64,000 nt of DNA from Streptomyces rimosus (GCF_008704655.1 NZ_CP023688.1:3286001-3350000); one strand, 5' to 3'; shown: positions 54,593 to 63,150, numbered from the stretch's first letter. A program made the numbers and translations. Notes: generated from the sequence alone by a model not told the origin.

Positions 54593-55846
54593 ATGCGGGC
54601 AAGCGACAGCGGCGGCGCCGGAGAGGACCCGTTCGACGAGGGCGGCACCAGCATCCTGCGCCAGCCGATGGCCGTCTGGGCCACGGCCGGCGCCTCGGTC
54701 GTCGCCTTCATGGGCATCGGTCTCGTCGACCCGATCCTCCCCTCGATCGCCAAGGGGCTCCACGCCTCCAACAGCCAGGTCTCCCTGCTGTTCACCTCCT
54801 ACTTCCTGATCACCGCGGTCGCCATGCTGGTCACCGGCTTCGTCTCCAGCCGGATCGGCGGCCGCAAGACGCTGCTGGCCGGGCTGGCGCTGGTGGTGGT
54901 CTTCGCGGCGCTGTCCGGCACGTCCTCCTCGGTGGGCGAACTGGTCGGCTTCCGCGCCGGCTGGGGCCTCGGCAACGCGCTGTTCGTCTCCACCTCACTC
55001 GCCGTGATCGTCGGTGCGGCGGCCGGGGGCAGCGCCGCGGCGATCCTGCTGTACGAGTCGGCGCTCGGCCTCGGCATGGCCTGCGGGCCGCTGCTCGGCG
55101 CGGTCCTCGGCGACATGAAGTGGCGCTACCCCTTCTTCGGCACCGCCGTGCTGATGGCCATCGGCTTCATCGCGATCACCGCGTTCCTCAAGGAGCAGCC
55201 CCGCCCGGCCCGCAAGACGTCCGTACTGGACCCGATCAAGGCGCTCGGCCACGGCGGTCTGGCCTCCGCCGCCGTCTCCGCGTTCTTCTACAACTACGCG
55301 TTCTTCACGGTGCTGGCCTTCACGCCGTTCGTGCTGGACATGAGCCCGTACAAGTCCGGCGGTGTGTTCTTCGCCTGGGGCGTGCTGCTCGCCGTCTTCT
55401 CCGTGCTGGTGGCGCCGCGCGTCCAGGAGCGCTTCGGGTCGCTGAAGGTGCTGGGCGGCTCGCTGGTGCTGCTCGCCGCGGACCTGCTGGTGCTCGGGTA
55501 CGGCAACCACACCACCGCCGTCGTCTGCACGATCCTGTCCGGCGCCTTCATCGGCCTGAACAACACTGTCTTCACCGAGCTGGCCCTCGGCGTCTCCGAC
55601 GCGCCGCGGCCGGTGGCGAGCGCGGGCTACAACTTCGTGCGCTGGTTCGCCGCGGCGGCGGCGCCGTTCCTGGCGCCGAAGATCGAGGAGTGGACGGACG
55701 CGCACATCCCGTTCGTGGTCGCGGCGCTGGCGGCGCTGGTCGGCGCGGGCATCGTGGCCGTACGGCGCCGGGCGCTGACGCTGCGGGCGCACGAGCTGGA
55801 GCCGCGGCACGCCACGGAGGACGGCGTGTCCGCCTTCGCCAACTGA
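54593..55846 (+). CDS. MFS transporter, drug:proton antiporter type
   Basis: A 417-residue major facilitator with 12 predicted helices. After a charged 30-residue N-terminus, helix 1 reads VVAFMGIGLVDPILPSIA, and the loop 2-3 signature SRIGGRKTLLAG is clear. Motif C in helix 5 appears as ALGLGMACGPLLGAVLG, typical of exporters. Small-molecule efflux is likely; the substrate is unknown. AGGAAGGGA precedes the ATG. No regulator gene is adjacent. Confidence 0.92.
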   Translation: MRASDSGGAGEDPFDEGGTSILRQPMAVWATAGASVVAFMGIGLVDPILPSIAKGLHASNSQVSLLFTSYFLITAVAMLVTGFVSSRIGGRKTLLAGLALVVVFAALSGTSSSVGELVGFRAGWGLGNALFVSTSLAVIVGAAAGGSAAAILLYESALGLGMACGPLLGAVLGDMKWRYPFFGTAVLMAIGFIAITAFLKEQPRPARKTSVLDPIKALGHGGLASAAVSAFFYNYAFFTVLAFTPFVLDMSPYKSGGVFFAWGVLLAVFSVLVAPRVQERFGSLKVLGGSLVLLAADLLVLGYGNHTTAVVCTILSGAFIGLNNTVFTELALGVSDAPRPVASAGYNFVRWFAAAAAPFLAPKIEEWTDAHIPFVVAALAALVGAGIVAVRRRALTLRAHELEPRHATEDGVSAFAN

Positions 55847-55864
55847 CGGGCCCTCAGTGCCACG

Positions 55865-55901
55865 GTACGGCGCGCCACCCACCCCGGGCGGCGCGCCGTA
55901 C
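55865..55901. terminator. Bidirectional terminator
   Basis: A perfect 12-bp stem (GTACGGCGCGCC and complement) with a 13-base loop lies between the convergent MFS and SUFU genes. Confidence 0.8.
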
Positions 55902-55969
55902 GCCGTCACGCCCGCCCGTACGCCGTCGCGTCCGCCCTACAACCGGCGCCCACCCCGCAAGCACCCGCC

Positions 55970-56566
55970 CTACGCCAGCGAAACCCCCGCACGCAGCGGA
56001 TCACGCAGATCCGTCCCGCCCTTGAGCCACCGCTCCTGGAGCGCCTCGGCGCCGTGCACCCGCTTCCAGGCGGCCTCGTTGGGCGTCATCGGCAGCAGCG
56101 GCAGGAAGCGGACCGGGTCCAGCGGGGCGTCCAGCTCCAGGTCCTCGATCAGACCGCCGGACTCCGCGACCAGTACGGAGGTGAACGGCGCGCCGGGCCA
56201 CAGCGGCTCCCCCACGTCCAGCGACGCGCCCGGCGCCACGATCACGCCCTCGACCTGCGGGGACGCGGCGAGCACGGCCAGTGCGCGAAGGGCCTTGTCG
56301 GTGTCGGCGCGCCCGGCACGCACCGAGAGCACCAGTTCCGCGCGCGGGCCGCGCACCGGGTCGGCCAGCACCGCCGTGGGGTCGGCCATCGGCCGGTCCG
56401 ACATTCCGAGGGTGACATAGCGCACGAGATCGCCGTCCGGACCGCCACCGAGGAAGCGCAGCACCTCGATGCGGTCGGTGCCGAGGAAGGTGACGGCGGC
56501 GCGCGCGTCCGGCTCGCCCAGGGTCGTACGCAAACGGGCTTCGACCAGCTCAAGAACGTCAGACAT
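55970..56566 (-). CDS. Suppressor-of-fused (SUFU) domain protein
   Basis: A 198-residue single SUFU-like domain: FLGGGPDGDLVRYVTLGMSD, ELVLSVRAG and the late LPLLPMTPNEAAWKRVHG are characteristic. Bacterial SUFU proteins are often immunity-like or of unknown role; here no toxin gene is adjacent. The start is the ATG of MSDVLELVEA. No ribosome site; TATGCT lies 6 bases before it, so the mRNA is likely leaderless. Confidence 0.88.
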   Translation of the reverse strand: MSDVLELVEARLRTTLGEPDARAAVTFLGTDRIEVLRFLGGGPDGDLVRYVTLGMSDRPMADPTAVLADPVRGPRAELVLSVRAGRADTDKALRALAVLAASPQVEGVIVAPGASLDVGEPLWPGAPFTSVLVAESGGLIEDLELDAPLDPVRFLPLLPMTPNEAAWKRVHGAEALQERWLKGGTDLRDPLRAGVSLA

Positions 56567-56769
56567 GCCGCGAGCATAGGCCGGGGCGCGGGCCCGGCCG
56601 CCGCCGCCCGGCGAACGGGCGTACGGCCCCGACGGGGCGTTCGCGGGGACGTTCGTATGGAACGGGCAAAGGCGCGCCGGATCGGTTCCAGCGGCTGATA
56701 GCCTTGCCGTCTGGTCAGGGAATGACGTTCGTCCCCCAGCGGGGACCGGCCGGAGGAGGTGGGGCTGCG

Positions 56770-56841
56770 GTGGATCCAAGTCGACCGTGCAGTACCGACA
56801 GTTCTCCCGTCATCTCCCCGCGCGCCCAGCGGCTTTCTTGA
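56770..56841 (+). CDS. Leader ORF upstream of corA, MgtL-like
   Basis: A 23-codon ORF encoding MDPSRPCSTDSSPVISPR and five more residues. It has GGAGGAGGT ending 9 bases before the GTG, the best ribosome site in the region. The peptide begins with an acidic residue and a proline and has four prolines in its first 17 residues. In enterobacteria MgtL starts MEPDPTP, and such acidic/Pro-rich nascent chains destabilise ribosomes when Mg2+ is low. Its codons 12-16 coincide with one arm of a long RNA stem. Function is inferred; translation is strongly supported by the ribosome site. Confidence 0.6.
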   Translation: MDPSRPCSTDSSPVISPRAQRLS

Positions 56842-56948
56842 TCCAGGGGCTTCCGTACCCCCGCCGCCCGCGGTGAAACCCGCGAAATTCCTTCGCGCCG
56901 GAAGCAGATGACGGAAGAGCGCCTTCGACTCTCGTTTCCGTGTTTTCT
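56803..56948 (+). promoter_or_regulatory. Candidate attenuator in the corA leader
   Basis: TCTCCCGTCATCT (inside the leader ORF) pairs with AGATGACGGAAGA at 56906-56918 at 12 of 13 positions. The alternative partner of that second arm is TTCCGT (56936-56941), pairing with ACGGAA (56911-56916) and followed by GTTTTCT. The two pairings exclude each other. The terminator-like stem is weak (6 bp), so a Rho- or translation-based mechanism is also possible. Confidence 0.45.
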
Positions 56949-57087
56949 GCGAACCGCCGTCAGACCTGCGCACGGAGCGCCGCCCGCTTTGCGGACGTAT
57001 GGCCAGCGCCTACGCGTACGTCCACGTTCCGGGCAGCGTTACGCCGCGCGCCCGCGGCCGGCGGCGTACCCGTGAAGGAGCCTGCCC

Positions 57088-58221
57088 ATGTCGATGATCC
57101 GCGACCTGCGTGCCGCCGTCCGCCCGTCCCGGCGCCGCGAGGACTCCCCGTACAAGTACGACACCGACCTCCGCACGTCCGCCCACACCAACAGCGCCAT
57201 CGTGGACTGCGGCGTCTACCGGGACGGCCGGCGCGTCAGCGACCACGTCACGCCGTCCCAGGCGATGGCGAGCGTGCGCGCCGACAGCGGCTTCGCCTGG
57301 ATCGGGCTGCACGAGCCCACCGAGGCGGAATTCGCCGAGATCGCACGGGAGTTCGGGCTGCACCCGCTGGCGGTGGAGGACGCCGTCCACGCCCACCAGC
57401 GGCCCAAGCTGGAGCGCTACGACGACACCCTGTTCACCGTCTTCAAGACGGTCCACTACGTGGAGCACGCGGAGCTGACCGCCACCAGTGAGGTGGTGGA
57501 GACCGGCGAGGTGATGTGCTTCACCGGCCGGGACTTCATCGTGACCGTGCGGCACGGCGGCCAGGGCTCGCTGCGCGCGCTGCGCCACCGCCTCCAGGAC
57601 GACCCCGAGCTGCTGGGCAAGGGCCCCTCCGCGGTGCTGCACGCCATCGCCGACCAGGTCGTGGACGGCTACATCGCGGTGGCCGGGGCGATGCAGGACG
57701 ACATCGACGAAGTGGAGATCGACGTCTTCAGCTCCGGGTCCGACGGCAAGGGCGCGGGCGGCAAGGGCTCGGCGAAGGGCGGCGACGCCGGGCGGATCTA
57801 CCAACTCAAGCGCGAGGTCCTGGAGTTCAAGCGGGCCGTGTCGCCGCTGCTGCGGCCGATGCAGGTGCTCAGCGAGCGGCCGATGCGGCTGATCGACACC
57901 GACATCCAGAAGTACTTCCGGGACGTGGCCGACCACCTGGCCCGGGTCACCGAGCAGGTGCTCTCCTTCGACGACCTGCTCAACTCGATCCTCCAGGCCA
58001 ATCTGGCGCAGGCGACGGTGGCGCAGAACGAGGACATGCGCAAGATCACCTCGTGGGCGGCGATCTTCGCGGTGCCCACGATGATCGCCGGGATCTACGG
58101 CATGAACTTCGAGTACATGCCCGAGCTGAAGTGGAAGTACGGCTACCCGCTGGTCCTGCTGGTCACGGTCGCCATCTGCTTCGGCATCCACCGCGGCTTC
58201 AAGCGCAACGGCTGGCTGTGA
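57088..58221 (+). CDS. corA: CorA magnesium/cobalt transporter
   Basis: A 377-residue CorA channel. The long N-terminal cytoplasmic funnel (residues 1-315) is rich in acidic residues and includes FAWIGLHEPTEAEF and a Lys/Gly-rich insertion near 213-230 (GSDGKGAGGKGSAKGG). Two C-terminal helices frame the selectivity motif GMN in GIYGMNFEYMPE, and a basic tail ends KRNGWL. CorA pentamers import Mg2+ down its gradient and are gated by cytoplasmic Mg2+. AAGGAG lies 8 bases before the ATG. Upstream lies a long structured leader that may sense Mg2+. Confidence 0.95.
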   Translation: MSMIRDLRAAVRPSRRREDSPYKYDTDLRTSAHTNSAIVDCGVYRDGRRVSDHVTPSQAMASVRADSGFAWIGLHEPTEAEFAEIAREFGLHPLAVEDAVHAHQRPKLERYDDTLFTVFKTVHYVEHAELTATSEVVETGEVMCFTGRDFIVTVRHGGQGSLRALRHRLQDDPELLGKGPSAVLHAIADQVVDGYIAVAGAMQDDIDEVEIDVFSSGSDGKGAGGKGSAKGGDAGRIYQLKREVLEFKRAVSPLLRPMQVLSERPMRLIDTDIQKYFRDVADHLARVTEQVLSFDDLLNSILQANLAQATVAQNEDMRKITSWAAIFAVPTMIAGIYGMNFEYMPELKWKYGYPLVLLVTVAICFGIHRGFKRNGWL

Positions 58222-58256
58222 CGCCCGGCGGTCCGGGCGGCCCGCCCGGACCCCAT

Positions 58257-58262
58257 TAGGCT
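58257..58262 (+). promoter_or_regulatory. Leaderless -10 box
   Basis: TAGGCT lies 6 bases before the ATG of the next gene, which lacks a ribosome site. Confidence 0.4.
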
Positions 58263-58268
58263 GATCCC

Positions 58269-58835
58269 ATGACGGAGACCGTGTCGCAGGCGCTGCTGGA
58301 CCGCGCGCTCATCGAAGAGGCCACGAAGAAGTCCGGCCTCATCTGGGTACGGGGCGCCACCGGCCCGGCGCGGGCCCTGTGGCACGTCTGGCACGACGGC
58401 GCCGCGTGCGTGGTCGGCACGGACGGCGACGGTACGGGCCGGGCCGCCGGGCCCGCCCACGAGCAGCCGCTGCACGACCTCGGCCTGGTGGACGGCGGCA
58501 CCGCGACCGTCACCGTACGCAGCAAGGACAAGGGCGGCCGGCTGGTCAGCTGGCAGGCCCGGGTCAGCGAGCTGGCGCCGGACGGCGAGGCGTGGCAGGC
58601 CGCCGTGGAGGACCTCAAGGGCAAGCGGCTGAACGCGCCGGACGCGGAGACGATGCCGGGGCGCTGGGCGCGCGAATGCCGCGTCCTGAAGCTGGCCCCG
58701 ATCACGGAGGCCGCGGCCCACACGGACTTCGACGACTCCTCCCAGGCCGCCGTGCCCCTCCCCACCCCGGCCACCACCCGCCGCCCGATCCCGGCGGCCC
58801 TCCCGAAGCTCCTGCGGAGGAAGCGGAAGGGGTGA
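58269..58835 (+). CDS. Conserved actinobacterial hypothetical protein
   Basis: A 188-residue protein. The first 145 residues look like a compact beta-barrel (SGLIWVRGATGPARALWHVW, ACVVGTDGDG, LVSWQARVSEL) reminiscent of split-barrel flavin-binding folds, though no cofactor motif is clear. The last 30 residues are Pro-rich, then basic (LPKLLRRKRKG). It lies 47 bases after corA with its own apparent leaderless promoter, so it may or may not be coupled to magnesium uptake. Function unknown. Confidence 0.75.
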   Translation: MTETVSQALLDRALIEEATKKSGLIWVRGATGPARALWHVWHDGAACVVGTDGDGTGRAAGPAHEQPLHDLGLVDGGTATVTVRSKDKGGRLVSWQARVSELAPDGEAWQAAVEDLKGKRLNAPDAETMPGRWARECRVLKLAPITEAAAHTDFDDSSQAAVPLPTPATTRRPIPAALPKLLRRKRKG

Positions 58836-58931
58836 GGGGCGGCAGGGTCCCGGACCGGGGCTTGCGGCGCCCGGCCGATCCGGTGGGTACGCCCCGGTCG
58901 GCTCTGGTCGCCGAGAGCCATCGATGGGAAC

Positions 58932-59726
58932 TCAGTCCCCGATCGTGATCGACTTCCCGTAGTCGATCACCTGGTCCGCCGCCGGCGCCCGCAGGTCCAC
59001 CGGCTTGCCCCAGTCGGTGAGCCGCACCTCCCCGGCGCCGCCCGCGCGGCGCAGCCGCAGTGGATACGGCTTGCCTTCGAGGGAGACGTCGAGGGTGCCG
59101 CCGCTGCCCTGGGCGGCGGCTATGCGGATGGTGCGGGTGCCGTCCACGGCGCCGCGTTCGCCGGCGGTCAGTTTGCCGTGCAGGCCCAGCAGGCTGCTCA
59201 GCAGCGTGCTCTTGTCGGTGAAGCCGCTGAAGCGCTTGTAGACCGGGTCGGAGGCGGGCACCTTCACGTACTTGCCGATGAGCTTGGAGGCGGCCGTCCC
59301 GTCGTTCTTCGAGGGGGCGGCGCCCTTCTCGCGCTCCCAGAAGCCGGCGTCCGCCTTCAGGTACAGCGCGTCGCCGACCCGCAGCAGCTGGAAGGTGGCG
59401 GCCTTGGTGGACAGCTGGCCCTGGGCGCCGTTCTGCCCGAGTCGCATGTCGAGCTTGTACGTACGGCCCTGGCTGACCAGGTTGCCGGCCAGCCGTACCG
59501 TTCCGGCACCGCGGGCGGCCGTCTGCGCCTTGGTCTGGATCTGGTCGGCGGGCAGCTTGCCGACCCCGTTCGTACCGGCGTCCGGGTCCTCGGCCGCACA
59601 GCCCGCCAGCGCCCCGGCGAGCACCGCGCACACCGCCGCCGTCAGCGCCGCCCCGCGCCTGCGGTGCGATGCGGCCGGGCGGCGGGAGCAGGCCCGGACG
59701 GGGCCTGCCGAGGGGTATGTGGTCAC
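58932..59726 (-). CDS. Lipoprotein, LppX/LprG-like
   Basis: A 264-residue lipoprotein. A basic N-terminus, a hydrophobic core (LTAAVCAVLAGALAGC) and a lipobox LAGC give lipidation at about Cys43. The mature part has the half-barrel pattern of LppX_LprAFG/LolA-like proteins: AARGAGTVRLAGNL, YKLDMRLGQN, FQLLRVGDALYLKADAGFW, and IRIAAAQGSG. Such proteins carry lipids or glycolipids outside the membrane. The start is GTG in VTTYPSAGP. It is divergent from the MgtE-like gene. Confidence 0.82.
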   Translation of the reverse strand: MTTYPSAGPVRACSRRPAASHRRRGAALTAAVCAVLAGALAGCAAEDPDAGTNGVGKLPADQIQTKAQTAARGAGTVRLAGNLVSQGRTYKLDMRLGQNGAQGQLSTKAATFQLLRVGDALYLKADAGFWEREKGAAPSKNDGTAASKLIGKYVKVPASDPVYKRFSGFTDKSTLLSSLLGLHGKLTAGERGAVDGTRTIRIAAAQGSGGTLDVSLEGKPYPLRLRRAGGAGEVRLTDWGKPVDLRAPAADQVIDYGKSITIGD

Positions 59727-60006
59727 GACGGCTCTGCTTCCTGATACGGATGACCTCGGCGGCAGTACGGCAGCGTACCCGGGGCCGGGCACGCCGTACG
59801 GCGGAGTACGTGGTGGACACCGTACGGCCCTTCCCACCCGGGCGGCACCGGCCGGTGCACGTTAGCCTGAATTCGGATCAAGGCTCCGCGGGACGCTTCA
59901 CCTGCGGAGGAGCGGCAACACGTAACGCGAGGCAGAAACGGGCGCGGCCGTGGCGACGCGGCGGCCGGGTCCCGGCGGCGGCGGAACGGAAGCGGAGGCA
60001 CTCGGC

Positions 60007-61305
60007 ATGGCGGTGATCACCCCCCGGGTGTTCGTCTCGCATCTCTCGGGCGTCGCCGTCTTCGACCCCAACGGCGACCAGGTCGGCCGGGTGCGCGACC
60101 TGGTGGCGCTGCTGCGGGTCGGCGGCCGGCCGCCCCGGCTGCTGGGCCTGGTCGTCGAGGTGATCAGCCGCCGCCGGATCTTCCTGCCGATGACCCGGGT
60201 GACGGGCGTGGAGTCCGGCCAGGTCATCACCACCGGCGTGGTCAACATGCGGCGCTTCGAACAGCGCGCCTCGGAGACGCTGGTCCTCGGCGAGCTGCTG
60301 GACCGCCGGGTGCGGCTGGTCGAGACGGACGAGGAGGTCACCGTCCTCGACATCGGCATCACCCAGCTGCCGGCCCGCCGCGACTGGGAGATCGAGAAGG
60401 TCTTCGTGCGGAAGGGGAAGGGCGGGGCGCTGCGTCGTAAGGGAGAGACGCTGACGGTCGAGTGGTCGGCCGTCACCGGATTCTCGCTGGAGGAGCACGG
60501 GCAGGGCGCGGAGAATCTGCTCGCCACCTTCGACCAGCTGCGCCCGGCCGACCTGGCCAGCGCCCTGCACCACCTGACGCCCAAGCGGCGCGGCGAGGTG
60601 GCCGCCGCGCTGGACGACGACCGGCTGGCGGACGTCCTGGAGGAGCTGCCGGAGGACGACCGGGTCGAGATCATGGGCAAGCTCGCCGAGGAGCGGGCCG
60701 CCGACGTGCTGGAGGCGATGGACCCGGACGACGCCGCCGACCTGCTCTCCGAGCTGCCGGAGGAGGAGAAGGAGCGGCTGCTCGGCCTGATGCGTCCGGA
60801 CGACGCGGCGGACGTACGGCGCCTGATGGCGTACGAGGAGCGCACCGCGGGCGGCCTGATGACCACCGAGCCAATCGTGCTGCGGCCGGACGCGACGATC
60901 GCGGACGCGCTGGCCCGGGTGCGCGACCCGGACCTCTCGCCGTCGCTGGCCGCCCAGGTGTACGTGTGCCGGCCGCCGGACGAGACGCCGACCGGCAAGT
61001 ACCTGGGCCTGGTGCACTTCCAGCGGCTGCTGCGCGACCCGCCGTTCACGCTCGTCAGCTCCGTCGCCGACACCGATCTGCCGCCGCTCCCGCCGGACAC
61101 CCCGCTGAACGAGGTGACCAGCTATCTGGCCACGTACAACATGGTCGCGGCGCCGGTCGTGGACGAGAGCGGCTCGCTGCTGGGCGCGGTGACCGTCGAC
61201 GACGTACTGGACCATCTGCTGCCCGAGGACTGGCGCGAGGCGGAGATGCACGGCCCGCCCGGCGCGGCGGCGGACCGGGAGGGAGAGCCGGACGATGGGC
61301 GTTGA
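60007..61305 (+). CDS. MgtE N-domain and CBS protein without a channel
   Basis: A 432-residue soluble protein. Residues 1-165 hold PRC-barrel-like repeats (VFDPNGDQVGRVRDLVALL). About 165-275 form the MgtE N-terminal superhelix (LRPADLASALHHL, EELPEDDRVEIM, MDPDDAADLLSELP). About 280-415 are a CBS pair with ERTAGGLMTTEP and MVAAPVVDESGSLLGAV. The transmembrane channel of true MgtE is missing: no hydrophobic helix follows. It likely senses Mg2+ and regulates a partner. GGAGG lies 8 bases before the ATG. It overlaps the DUF1003 gene by 11 bases. Confidence 0.9.
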   Translation: MAVITPRVFVSHLSGVAVFDPNGDQVGRVRDLVALLRVGGRPPRLLGLVVEVISRRRIFLPMTRVTGVESGQVITTGVVNMRRFEQRASETLVLGELLDRRVRLVETDEEVTVLDIGITQLPARRDWEIEKVFVRKGKGGALRRKGETLTVEWSAVTGFSLEEHGQGAENLLATFDQLRPADLASALHHLTPKRRGEVAAALDDDRLADVLEELPEDDRVEIMGKLAEERAADVLEAMDPDDAADLLSELPEEEKERLLGLMRPDDAADVRRLMAYEERTAGGLMTTEPIVLRPDATIADALARVRDPDLSPSLAAQVYVCRPPDETPTGKYLGLVHFQRLLRDPPFTLVSSVADTDLPPLPPDTPLNEVTSYLATYNMVAAPVVDESGSLLGAVTVDDVLDHLLPEDWREAEMHGPPGAAADREGEPDDGR

Positions 61306-61885
61306 GGATCGGGACGGTGTCAAGGAGCGCGCGCGGGCGCTGAGCGCGACGCCCGGGTCCGGAGTGGGCGGCGGGCGCCCCCGCGTGCGCCTGGACCAGC
61401 CCCGCGCGCCGCGCCGCAGCCTGCTGCCGGAGTACGACCCGGAGGCGTTCGGGCGGCTGTCGGAGAAGATCGCCCGCTTCCTGGGGACCGGCCGCTTCAT
61501 CGTCTGGATGACGGTGATCATCGTGGTGTGGATCATCTGGAACGTCGCCGCGCCCGACCATCTGCGCTTCGACAAGTACCCGTTCATCTTCCTGACGCTG
61601 ATGCTCTCGCTCCAGGCGTCCTACGCGGCCCCGCTGATCCTGCTCGCGCAGAACCGGCAGGACGACCGGGACCGGGTCACCCGCGAACAGGACCGCAAGC
61701 AGAACGAGCGCGCCATCGCCGACACCGAGTACCTGACGCGGGAGATCGCGGCGCTCCGGCTGGGCCTGGGCGAGGTGGCCACCCGCGACTGGATCCGCTC
61801 CGAACTCCAGGACGTGCTCAAGGAGCTGGAGCTGCGTCAGCTGGTGGACGCGGAGAGCGACGGGGAGTACCGGCGGCGGGAGTAG
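61295..61885 (+). CDS. DUF1003 membrane protein
   Basis: A 196-residue protein. A disordered basic N-terminus (about 65 residues) leads into the DUF1003 core: two helices, FIVWMTVIIVVWIIWNVAA and FIFLTLMLSLQASYAAPLIL, followed by NRQDDRDRVTREQDRKQNE and an acidic C-terminal coil. Function of the family is unproven. The gene overlaps the MgtE-like gene, so the two products may form a membrane partner and sensor. GGAGAG precedes the ATG. Confidence 0.92.
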   Translation: MGVEDRDGVKERARALSATPGSGVGGGRPRVRLDQPRAPRRSLLPEYDPEAFGRLSEKIARFLGTGRFIVWMTVIIVVWIIWNVAAPDHLRFDKYPFIFLTLMLSLQASYAAPLILLAQNRQDDRDRVTREQDRKQNERAIADTEYLTREIAALRLGLGEVATRDWIRSELQDVLKELELRQLVDAESDGEYRRRE

Positions 61886-61974
61886 CGGGGCGGCGTACCG
61901 GGGACGGGGCCGGCGTACCGGGAGTGACGAACACGACCGCCGACCGGCCTTTCCGGAGGCCCCCTCAAGCGCCG

Positions 61975-61980
61975 TAGTCT
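61975..61980 (+). promoter_or_regulatory. Leaderless -10 box of mrp
   Basis: TAGTCT lies 6 bases before the mrp ATG, with no Shine-Dalgarno sequence between. Confidence 0.5.
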
Positions 61981-61986
61981 TGGCAC

Positions 61987-63147
61987 ATGGCTACCGACAC
62001 GCCCCGAAGCGCAGCGCCCAGCGAGGACGCGGTCCGCGCCGCGCTCGCCACGGTGAACGACCCCGAGATCCACCGCCCCATCACCGACCTCGGCATGGTC
62101 AAATCGGTGGAGATCGCGGCGGACGGCACGGTCGCGGTGGCGGTCTATCTGACGGTCGCGGGCTGCCCGATGCGCGAGACGATCACCGCGAACGTCCGGG
62201 ACGCCGTGTCGCGTGTCGAGGGCGTCACCGGGGTCACCGTCGAGCTGGACGTGATGAGCGACGAGCAGCGCAAGGAGCTGGCCTCCTCGCTGCGCGGTGG
62301 CACCGCCGAGCGCGAGGTGCCGTTCGCCAAGCCCGGCTCGCTGACCCGGGTGTACGCGGTCGCCTCCGGCAAGGGCGGCGTCGGCAAGTCCTCGGTGACG
62401 GTCAACCTGGCGGCGGCGATGGCGGCCGACGGTCTGAAGGTCGGCGTGGTGGACGCCGACATCTACGGCCACTCGGTGCCCCGGATGCTGGGCGCGGACG
62501 GCCGTCCCACCCAGGTCGAGAACATGATCATGCCGCCGTCGGCCAACGGCGTGAAGGTGATCTCCATCGGCATGTTCACCCCGGGCAACGCCCCGGTGGT
62601 CTGGCGCGGCCCGATGCTGCACCGCGCGCTCCAGCAGTTCCTGGCCGATGTGTACTGGGGCGACCTGGACGTCCTGCTGCTCGACCTGCCCCCGGGCACC
62701 GGCGACATCGCCATCTCGGTGGCGCAGCTCGTCCCGAACGCCGAGATCCTGGTCGTCACGACCCCGCAGCAGGCCGCCGCCGAGGTCGCCGAGCGGGCCG
62801 GCTCCATCGCCGTACAGACCCACCAGAAGATCGTCGGCGTGGTGGAGAACATGTCCGGGCTGCCCTGCCCGCACTGCGACGAGATGGTGGACGTGTTCGG
62901 CACCGGCGGCGGCGAGCGGGTCGCCGAGGGCCTGACGAAGACGACCGGCACCCAGGTGCCGGTGCTGGGCGCCATCCCGATCGACGTACGGCTGCGCGAG
63001 GGCGGCGACGAGGGCAAGCCGGTGGTGCTGACCGATCCGGAGTCCCCCGCCGGCGCGGCGATCCGCGCCATCGCGGGCAAGCTGGGCGGCCGGCAGCGCG
63101 GCCTGGCGGGCATGTCGCTGGGCATCACGCCGCGCAACAAGTTCTGA
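61987..63147 (+). CDS. mrp: Mrp/ApbC iron-sulfur carrier ATPase
   Basis: A 386-residue P-loop protein. The N-terminal 100 residues are a DUF59/MIP18 domain (VNDPEIHRPITDLGMV and AGCPMR). The deviant Walker A GKGGVGKSS follows near residue 128, with DADIYGHSVPRML as switch I and LDLPPGTGD as Walker B. CPHC near residue 297 binds the bridging Fe-S cluster at the dimer interface. Mrp proteins assemble or transfer Fe-S clusters in the cytosol. Probably leaderless, as noted separately. Confidence 0.95.
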   Translation: MATDTPRSAAPSEDAVRAALATVNDPEIHRPITDLGMVKSVEIAADGTVAVAVYLTVAGCPMRETITANVRDAVSRVEGVTGVTVELDVMSDEQRKELASSLRGGTAEREVPFAKPGSLTRVYAVASGKGGVGKSSVTVNLAAAMAADGLKVGVVDADIYGHSVPRMLGADGRPTQVENMIMPPSANGVKVISIGMFTPGNAPVVWRGPMLHRALQQFLADVYWGDLDVLLLDLPPGTGDIAISVAQLVPNAEILVVTTPQQAAAEVAERAGSIAVQTHQKIVGVVENMSGLPCPHCDEMVDVFGTGGGERVAEGLTKTTGTQVPVLGAIPIDVRLREGGDEGKPVVLTDPESPAGAAIRAIAGKLGGRQRGLAGMSLGITPRNKF

Positions 63148-63150
63148 GCC

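Larger units (their letters stand above)
56567..57087 (+). promoter_or_regulatory. Structured corA leader
   Basis: A 521-base interval that is more than a promoter. In order it holds a GGAAC-N18-TCGGTT pair (56659-56687) resembling an extracytoplasmic sigma promoter, a hairpin GTCCCC/GGGGAC (56731-56746), an ORF of 23 codons with perfect AGGAGGT, a long-range 13-base pairing (56803-56815 with 56906-56918), a CGCGAA/TTCGCG hairpin (56881-56897) and a possible terminator-like stem at 56911-56941 followed by TTTTCT. No M-box-like consensus could be recognised. Confidence 0.55.

Noticed and set aside
56567..57087. M-box (ykoK) magnesium riboswitch upstream of corA
   Set aside because: I could not match the conserved M-box core; the short ORF and alternative stems fit an MgtL-like mechanism better.
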